Below are positions 1-13,285 of a stretch of 64,000 bases of DNA, piece by piece. The notes beneath the pieces are model-generated. The model had not been told where the DNA came from. It saw nothing but the letters and a program-made list of their open reading frames with translations, and did not search any database. Positions within the stretch are counted from its first letter, which is position 1, and each line of letters starts with the position of its first letter. The stretch comes from Porodaedalea pini (taxonomy: Eukaryota; Basidiomycota; Agaricomycetes; Hymenochaetales; Hymenochaetaceae): NCBI GenBank assembly GCA_002794775.1, contig NBAY01000010.1, positions 558,001-622,000 on the forward strand, in the 5' to 3' direction. The translations under genes were made by a program, and so were the position numbers.

Positions 1-153
1 CAAAAACACTTCGTACAAGCTATTGCACTGCCTTCTTCTCGTTTGTCTGCTTGTAAAATGCAATTCAAAGTCGTATTTCGTACTTCACTTGTTTCATCAA
101 GACCGCGTAACCTCGTTGTTTTCATTTATATCTCTAACTGTTTGTTTGTTCAG

Positions 154-913
154 ACGGCTCTGGTCTCTTCTGTGGTGTCCTTCGGTCTCTGCTTGCGCGT
201 GGAGCGGCATGTCCCAAAGTCCTCGCCGCGACCCACTTCCACGACGTGTTCCGCTCAGATCTGCTTGACCCGGACCTGCCCATCTCGTTTCTCCACATGC
301 AGATCCTCCTACCGATTCTCGCTGGCGAAGACGGGGCGGGCGGAGAAGAAGACGAAGATGCAGAGATGACCCGAGACGAGGAAGATGGAGACGGGGATGC
401 CAAGGCGCATTTGCGGCTCATGCGGGGCGAGACGATCACGTACCTGTATAGGTGCATCCAGGCTCAATGAATCCAGAATGATCATTTGGTTGATTTTTCT
501 GACGATTTAGGGTCGCTCCGGGACTTTCATTGGAGTCACATGCAGCGCGATGTGCACAGATGTTCGGCTTGCCATCTGCGATCGTCCGTCGGGCCCAATA
601 CGTGAGGTTCGGTCTCTTCTGCTTTTTGACTTCGAATCGATCGGCTCAAGGTTATGGACAATGAATTTCTAGCTCCCTTCTTTCGACACACAACCTCACG
701 TACCTGCTTGACGAGGACATGGCATCCGATGAAGTCGAAGATCTCGCACAGGCCGAGGTCGTCTGCCGACGCTTCATTGCCTGGGACCTCAGCGGCGCCG
801 ATACCAATACCGGGCTTATCAGTATGGGAGACGTGAAAGCGCAGCTGGCCGACACACTCGGTCGGAATGAAGATGAGGGAGGGTTGGATGAGGGAGAAAT
901 TGAGGCGGACTGA
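154..913 (+). CDS. MSH5: MutS homolog 5 (MSH5), C-terminal exons only
   Basis: Last three exons (about 154-451, 511-606, 673-913) of a meiotic MutS homolog; the 5' part lies outside the window. Seen: a block reading GLFCGVLRSLLARG, then PKVLAATHFHDVF (the ABC-ATPase switch His region of MutS proteins), the block YLYRVAPGLSLESHAA, and FGLPSAIVRRAQYV, followed by a C-terminal helical part ending at a TGA. These match the order and wording of MSH5 ATPase domains and not MSH4 or mismatch-repair MSH2/3/6. A 40-residue acidic insert (about 315-410) interrupts the ATPase domain. Known role: the MSH4-MSH5 clamp stabilises meiotic recombination intermediates and promotes crossovers. Bases 1-153 look like intron: a CAG acceptor ends at 153. 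The next gene is convergent. Confidence 0.87.
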
Positions 914-1084
914 TGATGCTACTCCTTTCGCAAGAAACATACTCTATTGGAATCGGAAGTCTACAAGACGACGGCCATTAACGAAACAAGGTTGTACTAT
1001 AAACGTCCATAACCAATGCTGAAGGACAACAGTCCTAACAAAATTTACTTGGGAAAGAAGGATCAAAGTGCTGTACAACCTAAT

Positions 1085-2331
1085 CTAGTTAGTTTCCTTG
1101 TGGATCTCCAGACCTGGAGGTGCACCAAGCGCTACAAGGAAGAAGTGTTTAATCGTAAAATGCTCTATTAAACGAAAAAGAAAAGCAAGTAGACATACCA
1201 TGCTTGATTTCGTCGTATATCAAGAATTGTCCAGCGACGAGTCCAGCGGTCATGAGCATCCTGGGTCCAAGACCAGCGAAGAGTCCACGGAAGCCTGCGG
1301 CCCGCGCAAGGGTAATGAGACGCGACGTCATTGACCCAGAGGGACCGTGACCTTTATTGATCTGGGACAAGTTGAGATCGTGCTTTGCATAAGATGACGG
1401 AGACACGAACCTGGCTTAAGAGGGTATCTGCGGGCTAGAAAAAAGAAGCTAGGTCAAACTAAATTAGAATAACGTGCATGAGCCTCAATAACTACCTGGC
1501 TGAGGATAGCTGCTGCACATCCGGCGACAATACCGCTTCCAAGATTAACACCGAACATCGCGGCTTTGGAGTTCTGCACCTCTTCCTTTTTTGCCTCAGA
1601 GAGTGAGCGGAAGGTGGCCTCGTGACAGAACTCATTGACGGTGAACTGGCCGATAGCATAGGGTATTTGTCTATGTGGAGATATGTCAAGCTGGAAAGCG
1701 TCCGAAATGGATTTTCAATTGTACTTACTTGCAAAGGATGGGAAGGAATCCAGCGTACATCTGCCCTACACCACCTTCGCGGGCGAGACGGATGAAACCA
1801 GAAACGAGGCCAGTTGCGAAGCCCCGCTCAGATACCAGACGTATACGAGTAGCCTCAAGAGGGGTGAGAAGAATGTCTGCGAAAAATCTACCCAGCACTT
1901 TAGCAAACCATTCCATCCTTATCAAAGCAGCGATAAACTCACTCTCCGACGCTGGATGCACCCAAATAAATCGCCGTGCGATACTTGACAGCCGTCTCCT
2001 GGTCGCCAGCAATTGAGACGAAGTTCTTCTTCCAGAACTCATACCCAGAAAACTTCCCCCCTCCCTGTATGAAGTAGCCCACCGCGGTTGGACCGAAGCC
2101 AGTCAACAGCGCAGACGGCCCTTCAGCGGCGACGATCTTGCGGCCCGCAGACAGCAGCGAGTGACGGGCAAGTGCTGGGTCGATCTGAATGCGCGTCTTG
2201 ACGACATCAATGGGCGTCATCGCGCCATGAGTGAGCGTCGCACATAGTGCTCCCGCCGTAAAGAACGACGTGTAGTCGGTAAGCGTGAATTGGGGGACTT
2301 GGAAGGGTTTCGAGCCGACAGTCTTGCTCAT
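1085..2331 (-). CDS. Mitochondrial phosphate carrier
   Basis: Multi-exon gene of the mitochondrial carrier family (Mir1/PiC type), importing phosphate into the matrix with protons for ATP synthesis. It starts [10 protein letters not shown] at 2331; an in-frame ATG ten codons upstream is less likely. Three carrier repeats are visible: [14 protein letters not shown] (PxD-x-x-[KR] signature, repeat 1), [14 protein letters not shown] (PLE variant, repeat 2), and a [12 protein letters not shown] block (repeat 3). The motif [21 protein letters not shown] and the final [11 protein letters not shown] are typical of phosphate carriers. The last intron splits an Ala codon (donor after 1193 on the minus strand, terminal exon at about 1085-1130). 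Downstream end is convergent with MSH5. Nothing looks broken. Confidence 0.93.
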
Positions 2332-2627
2332 TTTTTTTTCGGGCTTGCTCGCTATCCGCAACAGCGACGAGACCGTGGTTGTTGGTGGTTAGAGGAAGAG
2401 AGGAGCCACTTTAAATGCATCATCGGGTCAAGCGGTGAGTGTGTGTCGCGCAGTGAATGATAAGCACAAACGCGTGACGTCATAGATAATTGAGTTTACG
2501 CGGAGCTTGTAGTTTCAATGCCCGCACGCGTTTCCCGCTTTCAGCCCCAGCGCGTCTATTTTCGAAATTCCGCCCTTTTTCATAGGTACCACCAACGCAC
2601 ACCTACGGACTCCTGCTAAGGCCCTCA

Positions 2628-3939
2628 ATGACTCGAGCGACAGCTTACGATCAGTTTGTTTCGAGAGAATTGGATCCTGTCTCCTGTTTGGAGCCAGCGG
2701 GGATTAACGACAGTAATAAATTCAACATCCTCAGGCTCGCGGGTGTCCTTGCATCCTTTGGAGACTTTAAGGATAAGAAGTATCGGCTGAAAATCAGGAA
2801 AGAACAGTCTGCGATGATACAGGCCGTTAGGTATCTGCTTGAAAAGTCAGTCTCAGAGCCAAACTTGGGAAAACGTCAGCTCCATGAGACAACGAGTGAT
2901 TTGACTGACATGAAAAAACGGAAGACTCAGCGAGTTACTCTCTGTTCATGGGTCATTTAAAACAATACTGACAGTTCTTCTTGTAGCGAAGGGACTGTTG
3001 CTGAGTCGAGCTCCCTCAGAGGTAATTTACCTGTCCCTTCAATTGAGCTCAATAACACTCAGACGCTTGGGGTAGCCGAGTATGAGCTAGAGGATTGTGT
3101 TTCCCCAGGCTCAGTACGGGAGGCCGAGGTCGAAGCTGCATTGACGCTGCAAGACCTGGCAAAAAAATGCACTACTAAGGAGACATCGCTTTCTTCGAGA
3201 AATGCGCACATATGCGACGCTGTTCGCTACAGTAACATGTCTAAAAGCATTAGTTTTTCCATGGAAAATACATCAGCTTCTCGCGCATGCATGAGTGAAG
3301 GTAATGAAAGCTTCTCAGGGATTAATACGCATATATTATAAAACTTACACTCAGTTATTTACTTGCAATTTAGCGACTCAGACTCTCTGTAAAACGCGCT
3401 TCGAGCTCGCTACGGACTGGCACCTAGACATCGAGCTCCATGGGACGCGTCTCAGGGATATCGTCGTGATTGTTCGTGGCACAGCTCTTCCATCCAATGA
3501 ATGGTGGTACGGAGCATACGAGGGAAAATACGCGCGGTTGATCTCCCTGCTCAACAAAATGAACGAGTCGGTGGCATCCGTTAAACTACTCAAAGCCCGA
3601 CCATCGAGCAAAGAACATCCACTTGCTTGCAATGAGCTGGAGCTTGATGAGGAGGTTGAGCTCAATATCCCCGCTCATTTCCTCGTGCCCGTCCTTCCTG
3701 AAAAATGCGGCGACCAGGTCGTTGTGCTCCATGAAAAGTGGGGTAGCTCTAAGCTTAAAGGGACCCGCTGGGAGGTTCGTGCGTTCGTCGCCGGTCAAAA
3801 AGTCGGAGATGGCTCTAGTGATAGTGAGGATGAGGGCGAAGATGAGGAAGCCCTAGACCTTGTCGAAGTCGAGAGCGAAGTGGGCCACTTGTGTTTACCC
3901 CGTGCCCACCTGGCGAAGTGCTTCTCTTCAAATGACTGA
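2628..3939 (+). CDS. Unknown protein with acidic C-terminal stretch
   Basis: Not recognised. Three probable exons. The first starts MTRATAYDQFVSRE at 2628. The middle one is rich in Ser/Thr/Glu. The third begins at 3374 after a clear 73-bp intron (3301-3373) that joins in frame. The C-terminal 185 residues look folded (TDWHLDIELHGTRLRDI and a DLP-like block), and near the end is an acidic run DSEDEGEDEEALD. The first junction is uncertain: a GTCAGT donor near 2844 or the weaker GTTACT near 2938, each with the acceptor near 2986. No signal peptide or membrane segment is seen. The acidic tail could suggest a nuclear or chaperone-type protein, but that is only a guess. Confidence 0.6.
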
Positions 3940-4470
3940 TTTATATATAGGATGTTCAAATGAGCTTTGTCATATTCTTTGTGTTTTGCTCCTCCCCGTG
4001 TGAGGACAAGTGTCGTGTCCGGAGTCCTTCATGGCGGCTAAAGCCTTCGGTTTTGTAAGAATCTATCGTGCTCTTTTGAACCCCACAAAGGCCTATCTCC
4101 CTGTGTCATACACTCCCTATTCATACCACTGTTCTATTTATCACGGCAGTAGTCATAATCCAGTCTCTCATGGAATATGGCTGCCTACGTACGATTATCC
4201 ATTCCACATTCACTTTGCCCCAGTGTAAGACTTGAGCCCCACTGTTCCTCGTGATAAGTACTTGCAATCCAGGCGAAAGATTGGTGCCAAACTGCAATGG
4301 CTTTACCAACATGTATATAAAAAGAAGGGAAAATGCCTAGTATACAGTGCATCTGGTTCAGGCTATAATTGTCAATGAAGCGCGAAAAAAAAAACCGTAG
4401 AAGAATGAACGTGCCCAATTATCCCGTCCGACTACCAGCGAGCCGCGGCCCTCGCCCATAGACCCATAAC
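3940..4470. other. Convergent intergenic region, nothing recognised
   Basis: 3' ends of the unknown + strand gene and of the Rictor gene face each other here. It is AT-richer than the flanks. No ORF with family similarity and no repeat was found. It probably holds both 3' UTRs. Confidence 0.6.
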
Positions 4471-7400
4471 TCATAACTCATCATCGGACTCAGCCGCTGA
4501 TTTATTATAGCTCCTAAAGCTACTCCCGCTCATGCTCCTCCCTCGCATGGGCAGCATATGCCGCGAGTCGTGGTCCCTCATCACCATTGATTCCTTCTCT
4601 TTCTTAACAATCTCGTCTTGGTCGACGCCGTCGAAGCCCGAAACCCTCCTCGCGGGCATTAGGCTCACAGGCCGTTCAGTAGGCGGCTTTAACTGCGTCT
4701 CCTCCTCTGACGAGTCGATACTCTCGTCGTCATCGCTTTCCGTGGCGTGCTGTCCCCGAACTGGACGCCCGAGCACGCTGACTCGAGGCTGCAAGCGCTG
4801 TCGTATCTTGCTCGGTGATACAGTTGCGCCAGTTTCCGCAAGCGCCTTGGAGTAAGCGGCAAGCGTCCGCACAGTGCCTGCATCGAGAGGAACGTCAAAC
4901 AGCTCGAGGATATAACGCCGTACTGGGAGACGGAAACGCTGAGTGGAGATCATGTGTAAAACACGATAATATAGAGATGGCGATGAGAAGACATGGCGGA
5001 ACTCTGACTTCGATTTCATTCTAAAGGCCAAGGGTGAATTCTCTGCTGGTCTCCAATAGTCTGCGTAGAAAACTTACTTGGCAAGGGACCGGGATGCGGC
5101 ATTCGCAATGACCGTGTTCGCAAGGTTTCCGATTGCGGTGAGCACATCCACCTCCTCTTGGGATGTTGGCGGAACGAGTTCGATACGCTTCTTGGAAAGC
5201 TCTGGGTCACCCCATGGAGGGATCTGCCAAATTCCATTAGATTACGCGCATACAGTCAAATATGACTGAGACGAACCGCAACAAATTTCTCAATGTCGGC
5301 TGGAATGCATAACCCCGTCGACGAACCGAGAGGGGACAATGTTGCCTCCCAACCATAGTCATCCAAGATCTCGGCTCCTTGCGCGGTGGACGAAATGAGA
5401 CCTAGAGCAAAGAAGCAGGTTCTGAAAGGACTATTGTCAGATTAGGCATTGATAAAACAATATCAGATGGTCTCACCCTCTGACAGACAATATAGGCGAG
5501 CTTTCCGCGATCTCGAGCATGACTGGGATAATTTCTTCCTCCTCCAAAAAGTGTAATCCTCCCTCGCCGGAAGCAACGTTGCCCTACTCAATATTAGATC
5601 AACGGGTAGGATAAGAAGAATAGCCAAGCGACTGACAACTGCCCAGAGAACACTCTTGAGTTTGAAGATGATCTCGAAGTCATCGCTCTCTAGAGCGTGT
5701 TGCCGAATGAAGTGGGCGAACTCCGCAAAGTGTCCCTTCTCTTGCAACACTTGGCAGCCGAGATCGGTCTTTGCCAGTTCACCATAGAAGTGCGGAGGGA
5801 CTGAGCCATCAAGGTTTCTATAGGAAAGTCAATTAATCAACGTCCTGATAAAATTCACACCGAACTTACGGATCTTCGTCGTCCTCTACGGAGTTGAAGT
5901 TGAGCTCTCGGGAGAGGTAGACTTCAACGTCGATAGCGTAGTGAAAATTTCGTTCCTGTATTTGTCTCGTGAGCAGGTAAAGTGAGAACCGAGGAAAGAA
6001 GCTCACATGTAGCCATGCGTCCATCTCACGCTCGATGAACCCGACCTCATATAGGTAACGAAATCCGACAGGCGTGGACATAAACCTAAATCAAATTAGT
6101 CTCTGTCTCGAGTTCGAGCTTCACGCTTGAAGTCACGTACTTATAAAGCAGTGCGTTTGCTACTTCACCAAGATGTTCAAGTGTCGGTTGCATATCCACG
6201 ACTATTTTAAGAATATCCTGCGATTCGCATGCCTCTTCGAGGAACTGTACTGCGAGCTCGCACACATTCCTGTCAGGATCGTAGAGTTGCGTCAGGAGGA
6301 GGCGTAGCATCCATGCGTTTGCGGTCGGACTGGATTGAATGAGCTTTCCCAGGTGCCTCGTAGCGAATAGGCGGATATGCTGTACTTCTATCAATCATGG
6401 ACACTTAGGCAACCCAATAGAAGTAGGCACCTTGTAACTAGACGTCAAAGCTTTGGAAAGTACGATGCGAGGATGACCATCGCTGTGACACACTATAAGT
6501 ATTGGCGAGGAAAATAGAGGAGATGGGTGACAGACTTGGTGTAGTCGATGTTTTCTATGATGCCCTTTATCAAGTCTTCACGACTGCGCAATTCACTCAT
6601 GCGGTAGAACGCCGTAAACACCTTGTGCTTCTCCAGCAGCCTGGAAGCAAATTAACATATAAGTTTCATAAGTAACGCATATACGCTTACTCAAGCCCGT
6701 CCTTATGTTTGCTGAGCGTTCCAAGCATCTCAAGATAACCGGCTGTTAGAGTCTCTTCCACCCTTTTCTTCGAAAAAATCGGGTCAGAATCTGGCGCAGT
6801 ATTCGGCCCATAGAGCTAGTGCTCTGTCAGCAAAGTCACTCAAGACAGGCTGATGCGGCTTACAGGGTCCAGCTGTCTGAAGCCCTTTACAATCTGCGGA
6901 AGGAACTCATCATCCGTTGAAAGGTACCGCACGCCATCGGGGTTCGCCATCAGTGTCGTCAGCAAGGTGCAGCCCAGCTTTATCCATTTCGCGTTTGTCT
7001 GTGTGGCAAAGAAAATTGTTGAGGATTTCGTGGGCAAAAAAGTGAGTGCTAACCTTTGGCTTTTTGCTGATATCCGAGAAGCGATGGCTCTCCGGATGGA
7101 AGAAAGTCATAAGGCGTTTAACGAACTTTGATACTTTGATTGCCTCCTCGAGACGTTTCGCGTTGAGCAGTGGGCCCTCGATGAGGTCTAGTAGCACATC
7201 ATAGTTCCACTTCAGGTAATCCCTCGTCAGCATGACCTGCCGCATCAAACGTTATCTTCTGGCAAGTTACATAGGAACGCGAAACACTCACTTGCGTTTC
7301 AATGATAGATGCCTGGAAAGTCTTGTCGTCCATCTGCATCGCCAACTTGATCTTAACCTGTTCCACCTGACGCTGCCCGCGGCGCACATGGTCCTCCACA

Positions 7401-10000
7401 GAATTGGCTCTGTACTCAAAGGTAAGCTTTAGAATCATTGCACAACTTAGTTTATTCACCGTTGTCTTGAGTCCCTAAGGGGGATTACGGGCTGCAGTCT
7501 TGATCTATGACGGTTGAAGCTGTCAATCGCAGCCAAAGCAGAAGTTCCAATAATGCGATGCTCCGCTTCTGTGTAGTCCGCTGACAAGGAAAATGTTCGC
7601 GGGATAGTCTACAGTGTAATATCCATCAATCTCGAAGAAAAGGCGCAAGGCACATAGAGGAGCTCCCACCTGCAATTTTGCTGCAAGCCCGAGCGGTAGC
7701 ACCTTATTGGCTATTTCGAGCACCTCACCAATCAAGAGCGTCGCTTTCCGCGACAAGTTCGAACCGAGTGTTGTCTCTTCGAGCATGGCTATGAGCGCCT
7801 GTACAATAGCGATATATTATGAGACATAAAGGGTAGAAACTTGTAGAAGTCGGACTCACGTCTAACAGACCCGCTTTCGTGAGGATTGCCGTCAAGAGGG
7901 CGAGATATTGGTCGGTCAGTTTTAATTTGTCCGTTGCCTTGACTGGGCTTTCTTTAGTTTTGGGGGGATGCGACAATGGTCGATGTCGTCGATACACTAG
8001 AGAGTTTTCAGATTATGGCAGAACAGTTTAGCACCTCAGGTAACTCACTCGTCAATCTCCGACCATCAATGAACGTTTGATACCACTCAGGCGTTTTGAT
8101 GTTCAGAAGCTCGAAGAACATATCAAGAATAACATCCTGTGTGAAGAAACTTGAGTCATGTGCCGCGGCAGACTAATAGATACTTTGAAACCGGCATACC
8201 CTGGTTTCAAGCGACGGTATTCGAAGGGTGTTGATCAGAGTCCGGATGGCAAGCATGTCGTCCATGCAGAGATACATTAGACCTGCAGAGGAGTCCCTTG
8301 AGGATTAAACATAGAGGAAGCTCTTATCCCACACGCACCACTCCAAGTCCGAAGGATGGTGCAAACAACTTTAGATGTGCTCTGCATACGCTCAACGTGG
8401 GCGCTTCCTTTTCCATAAGCATCTGTTATACCGGAAAGCGCAGTCTATTCGAAGTCAGTAAAGCTTAAAGCAGAACGGGCTAGATACAGCTACCTCTAAA
8501 TCGGTCCCCGGATGCATGTACGCTCTCGTTTTTGGTGCATCAATTATGTATAGGAAGGCGGTAGCAATTAGCGGGATGAGCTCTATAGGACCCTCAGACA
8601 AGGCCTGAAAGAGCACACGGGTCCCGCCCGTCCATGCCATCAGGTCCACGTCGATCAACACTAGGAAAGGAGAATTTAGAGGTTAAGCTTGATTAATGCG
8701 ATCGGCCAGGTAGAAGCACATACGGATCTCCACAAGAGTTTCGCAGCAAATCTGCCGGAGCGGGTCCTCCGGATGCTCCGCTATTGCGATCAGAGCGCGC
8801 ATGGCCGGCTCCGAAAGAGGAACGCGCCCAAGTCCAGCAGACATATGCAGAGCGCGCCGCTCGGCACCTACTTCGACGATTGTGCGTATCAGTTTGATGA
8901 CCTGTTCGCGCTCTGCGGCGTACTTGTTGTCGCGTGCAAGCGATTTTACGATATACCAATCAAGCGAGTGTTCAAGAAGACGCTCGACGGAATCGCGGTC
9001 AACCAGCGAATATCGCAGTAGTCGATACGCCGTCACTCGTGCTGTTGTTGATGCATGATCTGCGAGGCAAGGAGATGCGGCAATGACAAGCTCCTCCATG
9101 CTAATTTCAAAGCGCACACGGACGTTGCGCTCCAGAACAGCGATTAGGTGGGTCATCGTCTCCACCCGCGCCTTCTCCAGTTCTGCTTCTGTTGCTGGCG
9201 GTGGTGGACCCGCTGACGAGGATGCCGAGGGCACTGATGCAGGGGATAAAGGGTTTCGGGCGTAGGCAAGCAATGTTTTGAGCAGAGTTATGGCTTGTTG
9301 CTTGGCTGTCCGGAAGTCCTCTGCGACAGGGAATGAGAATCAAGAATTACGCATATGCTACATGTCCATGCTTACCTCCTCCATCGTCCCTTTGATGTGA
9401 GTGTCCAGCATCGCGTCTCCGCTTCCCGACCACTGGTGACTGAGTACGTGCTCCGAGCGGCTTCTTACGCCGTGAGCTGACTGCCAAGCCATAAAGATAT
9501 TTCCACCTTCAAGCCAACAAGACACTTACTTGCTTCCATTGCTTTATTGATCGCATCTATCCTGCTGTTCGCCTGACCAAGCTCAGACTCAACGCGCGTC
9601 CGTACCGTGTCCTGTATCTCATCGCATAGATTAAAAATGATCTCACTTGAAACTGCAGTACAGCACACACCGTCAAATCCATCTTCAAAAAGTTGAGCGC
9701 ACCCTCTTTGAGACGCGTCACTTTCTCGAGCATGTCGCGCAGCGTCTCGAGCTGCTCTGCGGGCTCTCTACCGTCAAGTTCTGGGAACGAAATCTCGATA
9801 CCGCCGTCTGCGTGCCCGTCATTCACAAGCGTCATATTTGACGGTCGTGAGGCGAGAGTGCGAACCGCCCCGTCTGGCGTCCTCCATGACGAGCCATTAG
9901 CTATTGTCGTCGTCGCGGAGAGGGCCATGTCGCCGGACATTCCGCCGTCAATAGAGGGCCGCGGGACGACAAGACCACCATCCGTGTTGTTTCCGTGCAT
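4471..10000 (-). CDS. Rictor/Ste20-type scaffold subunit of TORC2
   Basis: Very large multi-exon gene (roughly 15-20 short introns). Known role: Rictor (Ste20 in fission yeast, Tsc11/Avo3 in budding yeast) is the scaffold that defines TOR complex 2 and directs it to AGC kinases. Seen in order: start MHGNNTDGG at 10000 with an in-frame stop just upstream; a Ser-rich N-terminus with a short coiled coil (LETLRDMLEKVTRLKEG); helical repeats around 9270-7530; the signature LKWNYDVLLDLIEGPLLNAK with RFSDISKKP (about 7250-7050); TPVGFRYLYEVGFIEREMD (about 6070-6010); LKSVLWAVGNVASGEGG (about 5670-5580, across an intron); FFALGLISSTAQGAEILDDYGW (about 5430-5340); and a Ser/Arg-rich C-terminus ending in AESDDEL. 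Individual exon borders were not all resolved. No break was noticed. A Gad8/Ypk1-type kinase, the usual TORC2 target, lies 11 kb away. Confidence 0.9.
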
Positions 10001-10675
10001 AGATAGCAACTTCAGGTTTGGACGGGGCTCCTGGGTTCATAGGACTGTTGTTGTGTGCTCCTCGGATTTCGAGCAGTCAACGTAGACAGTCTCGTAAGTA
10101 AACGCGCGCGCGAGGCTCCGAGATGTACTTTCGTCTAGCTGTGGCTTGGCAGCAGTTCTTGCTCAATACCGAAGAGATAACTCTCTGATATAGCACGATT
10201 GACGAGCTCCTGGTAGAGCACGAGCACGACGGTCACGAAGCAGTAGACGAGACTCGAGTCGCGTGCTGAATGCTTCGCGGTAGGAAACAAGGACCGCTGA
10301 TGATCATTGATCAGAATCAGGCCTAATCAGATTGTTCACCGGCCTCACTGATTCAAGCATGGACACAAAGAAAAATCCCCATTGCACCTGTGGCATAGCA
10401 AAGAAAGGGGCCAAAAAGCCTTAACAATGTACAGGAGGCAAATGGGATAAGTAGATGGACATTGAGAAACGACGCTGATTTACAGCCGAACACATTATGG
10501 CTAAGACACGTTACATAAACGACGTTAGCCCGTATAACCCGTTAGCAGCTAAAATGGATGGATAGAATGTGGTCGGGGTGGCTTGTATGTACTGTGATGT
10601 AGAAAGAGTCCGTACTCGTCGCAGACGAGACACTTGATGAATAACCCAAACCAAGATCAACAAATATCAGAAAAT
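10001..10675. promoter_or_regulatory. Upstream region of the Rictor gene
   Basis: About 675 bp between the Rictor start codon and the 3' end of the next minus-strand gene. It must hold the Rictor promoter and 5' UTR plus the 3' UTR of the neighbour. No recognisable site, repeat or additional gene was seen. Confidence 0.45.
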
Positions 10676-12954
10676 CTAGCGCGCCTTCCAGACGCGCTCG
10701 GACGCGAACTCCATATACGAAAGCTGCGGGCACAGGCGCGACCATTGTTCGACAAGGTTCTGCTCAAGAGTGATGCCTGCTTGTAAGCCAACAACTGATT
10801 TCTGTGCGGTGCGGTGGTCTTCGCCGTCGTCAACGCCATTCGAGATCTGGAAGATCTCAAGACGCTGCAGAGCACGGAATCGTGTGAGAGTAGGTGTAAG
10901 TTGTGCATGGAGGTCCTAGACATACAACGTGGTCAATGCCAGTTACAATATGGAAATCTGATGATACGCACTGTCTCTGACCCGCTCCATCCAATGGCAA
11001 GTATCTCCAACACAGCTCCCAGCTCTATACCCAGAGCATTGAGTACACGTCCAATCGTACGACCATCTACCTTCGCAGTACAACGCATTCGAAGCTCGCG
11101 CAGCGACGGAGTCTGTTTAGCAATCCCAGTGCCCGCACGGCGCGCCTGCCTCGCAGCCTTCCAGCTCATACCTCTCGCATCTACGCCCTCATCTTTGCTT
11201 GGCACGTCTTTTGCATCAGCAAGAGCGCGCACTACCTCCGTCGGGCGCAAGCCCTCATACAGGCTCGTCGCGAGCTCAATATCGACGGCACGCAGCGGGC
11301 GGCCCGGTACAAGCTGCGTTGCAAGTGTCAAAGGGGCGGTGAGGCGAGCAAGGTTCAGTAGCATAGGTGGTGGAGGTGGATCTTTATCTTTCATCGACAC
11401 ATAAGAGGGTGGCAATGGTGGGACAGGCGGTATGATCTCGTGCCCTGATGTGCTGACCGGATTCGAGGAGGAAGAGGAAGACGCGGAGCCGTGTCGAGAC
11501 AGTGAGTGGACGTTAGGCAAGCAGAAGACATCCGGGAGGTTCAGCTCGCGAATGCCAGGATGAAGCTCGAGAAAGTGCATCAAGACGGCAGCGAAAGTCG
11601 TGGAGAGCGTCGTACGCCCGGATAGCGTAAGGGATGTAAGGCATGAAAGGGCAGGGGAAGGCAGCTGCGGCGAGGAGGATACCGGAGAGGCGTTGGGGGA
11701 TCGCTGCGAGGATTGGCGGACAGGGAGAAACGACTGTAGTACGGACGTATGGGGTTGTAGCAAAATTAAAGTCTCAAGATTCGGGACGACCGAGAGGACA
11801 CGTGGAAGAATGTATTCCTCCGGTAAAGCTGAGATTGATATTGTAGGTGCGCGCCTGGGTATACTGCGCTTCGGAGCAAGGGAGGAAGACGATGAAGATG
11901 CTGGAACGTTCAAGCACACCCAGCGAAGACTTTTGACGATCCTCCCAACATCAGGACTACTGGCTAGCGTCAGCAAGATCCTTCGTCTTCGCTTCTCATC
12001 TTCCTGCTGGTCATCGGAATCAATATCTGTATATAAAGCAACTCGCGCAGAATGCAAGAACTCCCGGCTTGCACTTGCCAGAGAAGATAGGCCGTATGGC
12101 GAGCAATAGGGCATAGCCAGATCTAGCACTTTTATAAGCGTTTGCGATGGTGCTGTGCGCCGCGGCGACGAGGACTTATAGAATAGTTCCCCGCCGTTTT
12201 CGCACGACTTAAAAGACTTCGTGTGACTCATCACCGGACTCATGTTTGCGGTAGCGTCTTCTGAAGGCGGAGTCGGAATGAAGTGTTCTACAGAAGGCGT
12301 TCTGGACACGGTTCTCGAGAGGGACGCTAAAAGCGATCCTTCATAATCGTCCTGGACATATGTCGATAGGTTAACTGAGCTCGCGATCTGACCGAGACCT
12401 GACGGAGGTCGGATCTCCGGAGACGGTGGCGATGGGGAGCGGGATACATAACAATATGATTTTCTCTCGTTCTCCTTTCGCCCTTCTTTATTCTTTCCGC
12501 CCGAGATACCTTCCATGCCATCGAGGATACCAGCGACCCTCTTCTTCGACGGTTTCGGCACAAAAATGGACGAGAGGGCTGCTCGTAAGTTTATCGACGT
12601 CTTCCTCTTGAGGGACGGCTGACGTTGGATGGAGGGGGATACATCGGGCCCATAACTAATTTCTGAGAGCTGAGTGTTGGAGAATGAGTATGAGGTAGGA
12701 GGTGGCGAAGGCGGAAGAGGTAGGGCCCCCTGTTTTGGCTTCCTTTTCTTCGATAATTTTCGTGTCACTGTAGCCGCCTGTGCTTTGCTAGGTATGCCTT
12801 TCTCGTCTGTCTGCCTTGCGGGTGCATTGACTGGGAATGCGATGGAAGCAGCGCCTGTATTCGGCCGCGGTGTCTGCTCGCCGGAGGAGAGTGGCTGAGA
12901 AGTACCTAAACCGAAGAGCGACAGCCGCCGCACACGCTTTGGCTTGCTCGACAT
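10676..12954 (-). CDS. F-box/LRR-like protein with long Ser-rich N-terminus
   Basis: Two exons: 12954-10972 (661 codons) and 10915-10676 (80 codons with stop), joined in phase 0 across a 56-bp intron (GTGCGT..TAG), giving about 740 residues. The first 270 residues are low-complexity, basic and rich in Ser/Pro (starts MSSKPKRVRRLSLFG), probably unstructured with phosphorylation sites. From about residue 275 comes a block of the kind seen after F-box motifs in Agaricomycetes (LDLAMPYCSPYGLSSLASASREFLHSARVALYTDI), then leucine-rich segments (VLSVVPNLETLILLQ, CLTSLTLSGRTTL, SLRELRMRC). Such proteins often act as substrate adaptors of SCF ubiquitin ligases, but a canonical F-box is not clear, so the function is inference. 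Confidence 0.72.
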
Positions 12955-13285
12955 GGCTGGCTTGAAGAGACACGGTGTCTAGGGAAATATATTGCCTGCG
13001 GGCGACTGTAGAGCACCTCAAAACCTGCAGACACGAGGAGATCCACGAGGACATACCTTGAGAAAAACGAAAGAGTGTGATGGTGTAAATGAACGACACC
13101 GTGCGCAGGCGACTTATTTTTTGTTGAGAACTCGTAAGCTATAGACGCATGAGAACGAGCAGGTCGTCGACAAGCATCGTTGCCCGTCGTTGTAGAAGAG
13201 TGCGGCGTCGCTGTTTGCGGCATTATTACGTATGGAGTCTGCCGAAGTGACCATCGCTTCGCCTCGACCTTCGACACTAACCGCC
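12955..13285. promoter_or_regulatory. Divergent promoter region
   Basis: 331 bp between the start codons of the F-box/LRR-like gene (-) and NDUFS4 (+). Both promoters must lie here. No TATA box or named element stands out. Confidence 0.5.

Noticed and set aside
1675..2016. Plus-strand frames within the phosphate carrier gene
   Set aside because: Shadow frames of the well-supported minus-strand exons.
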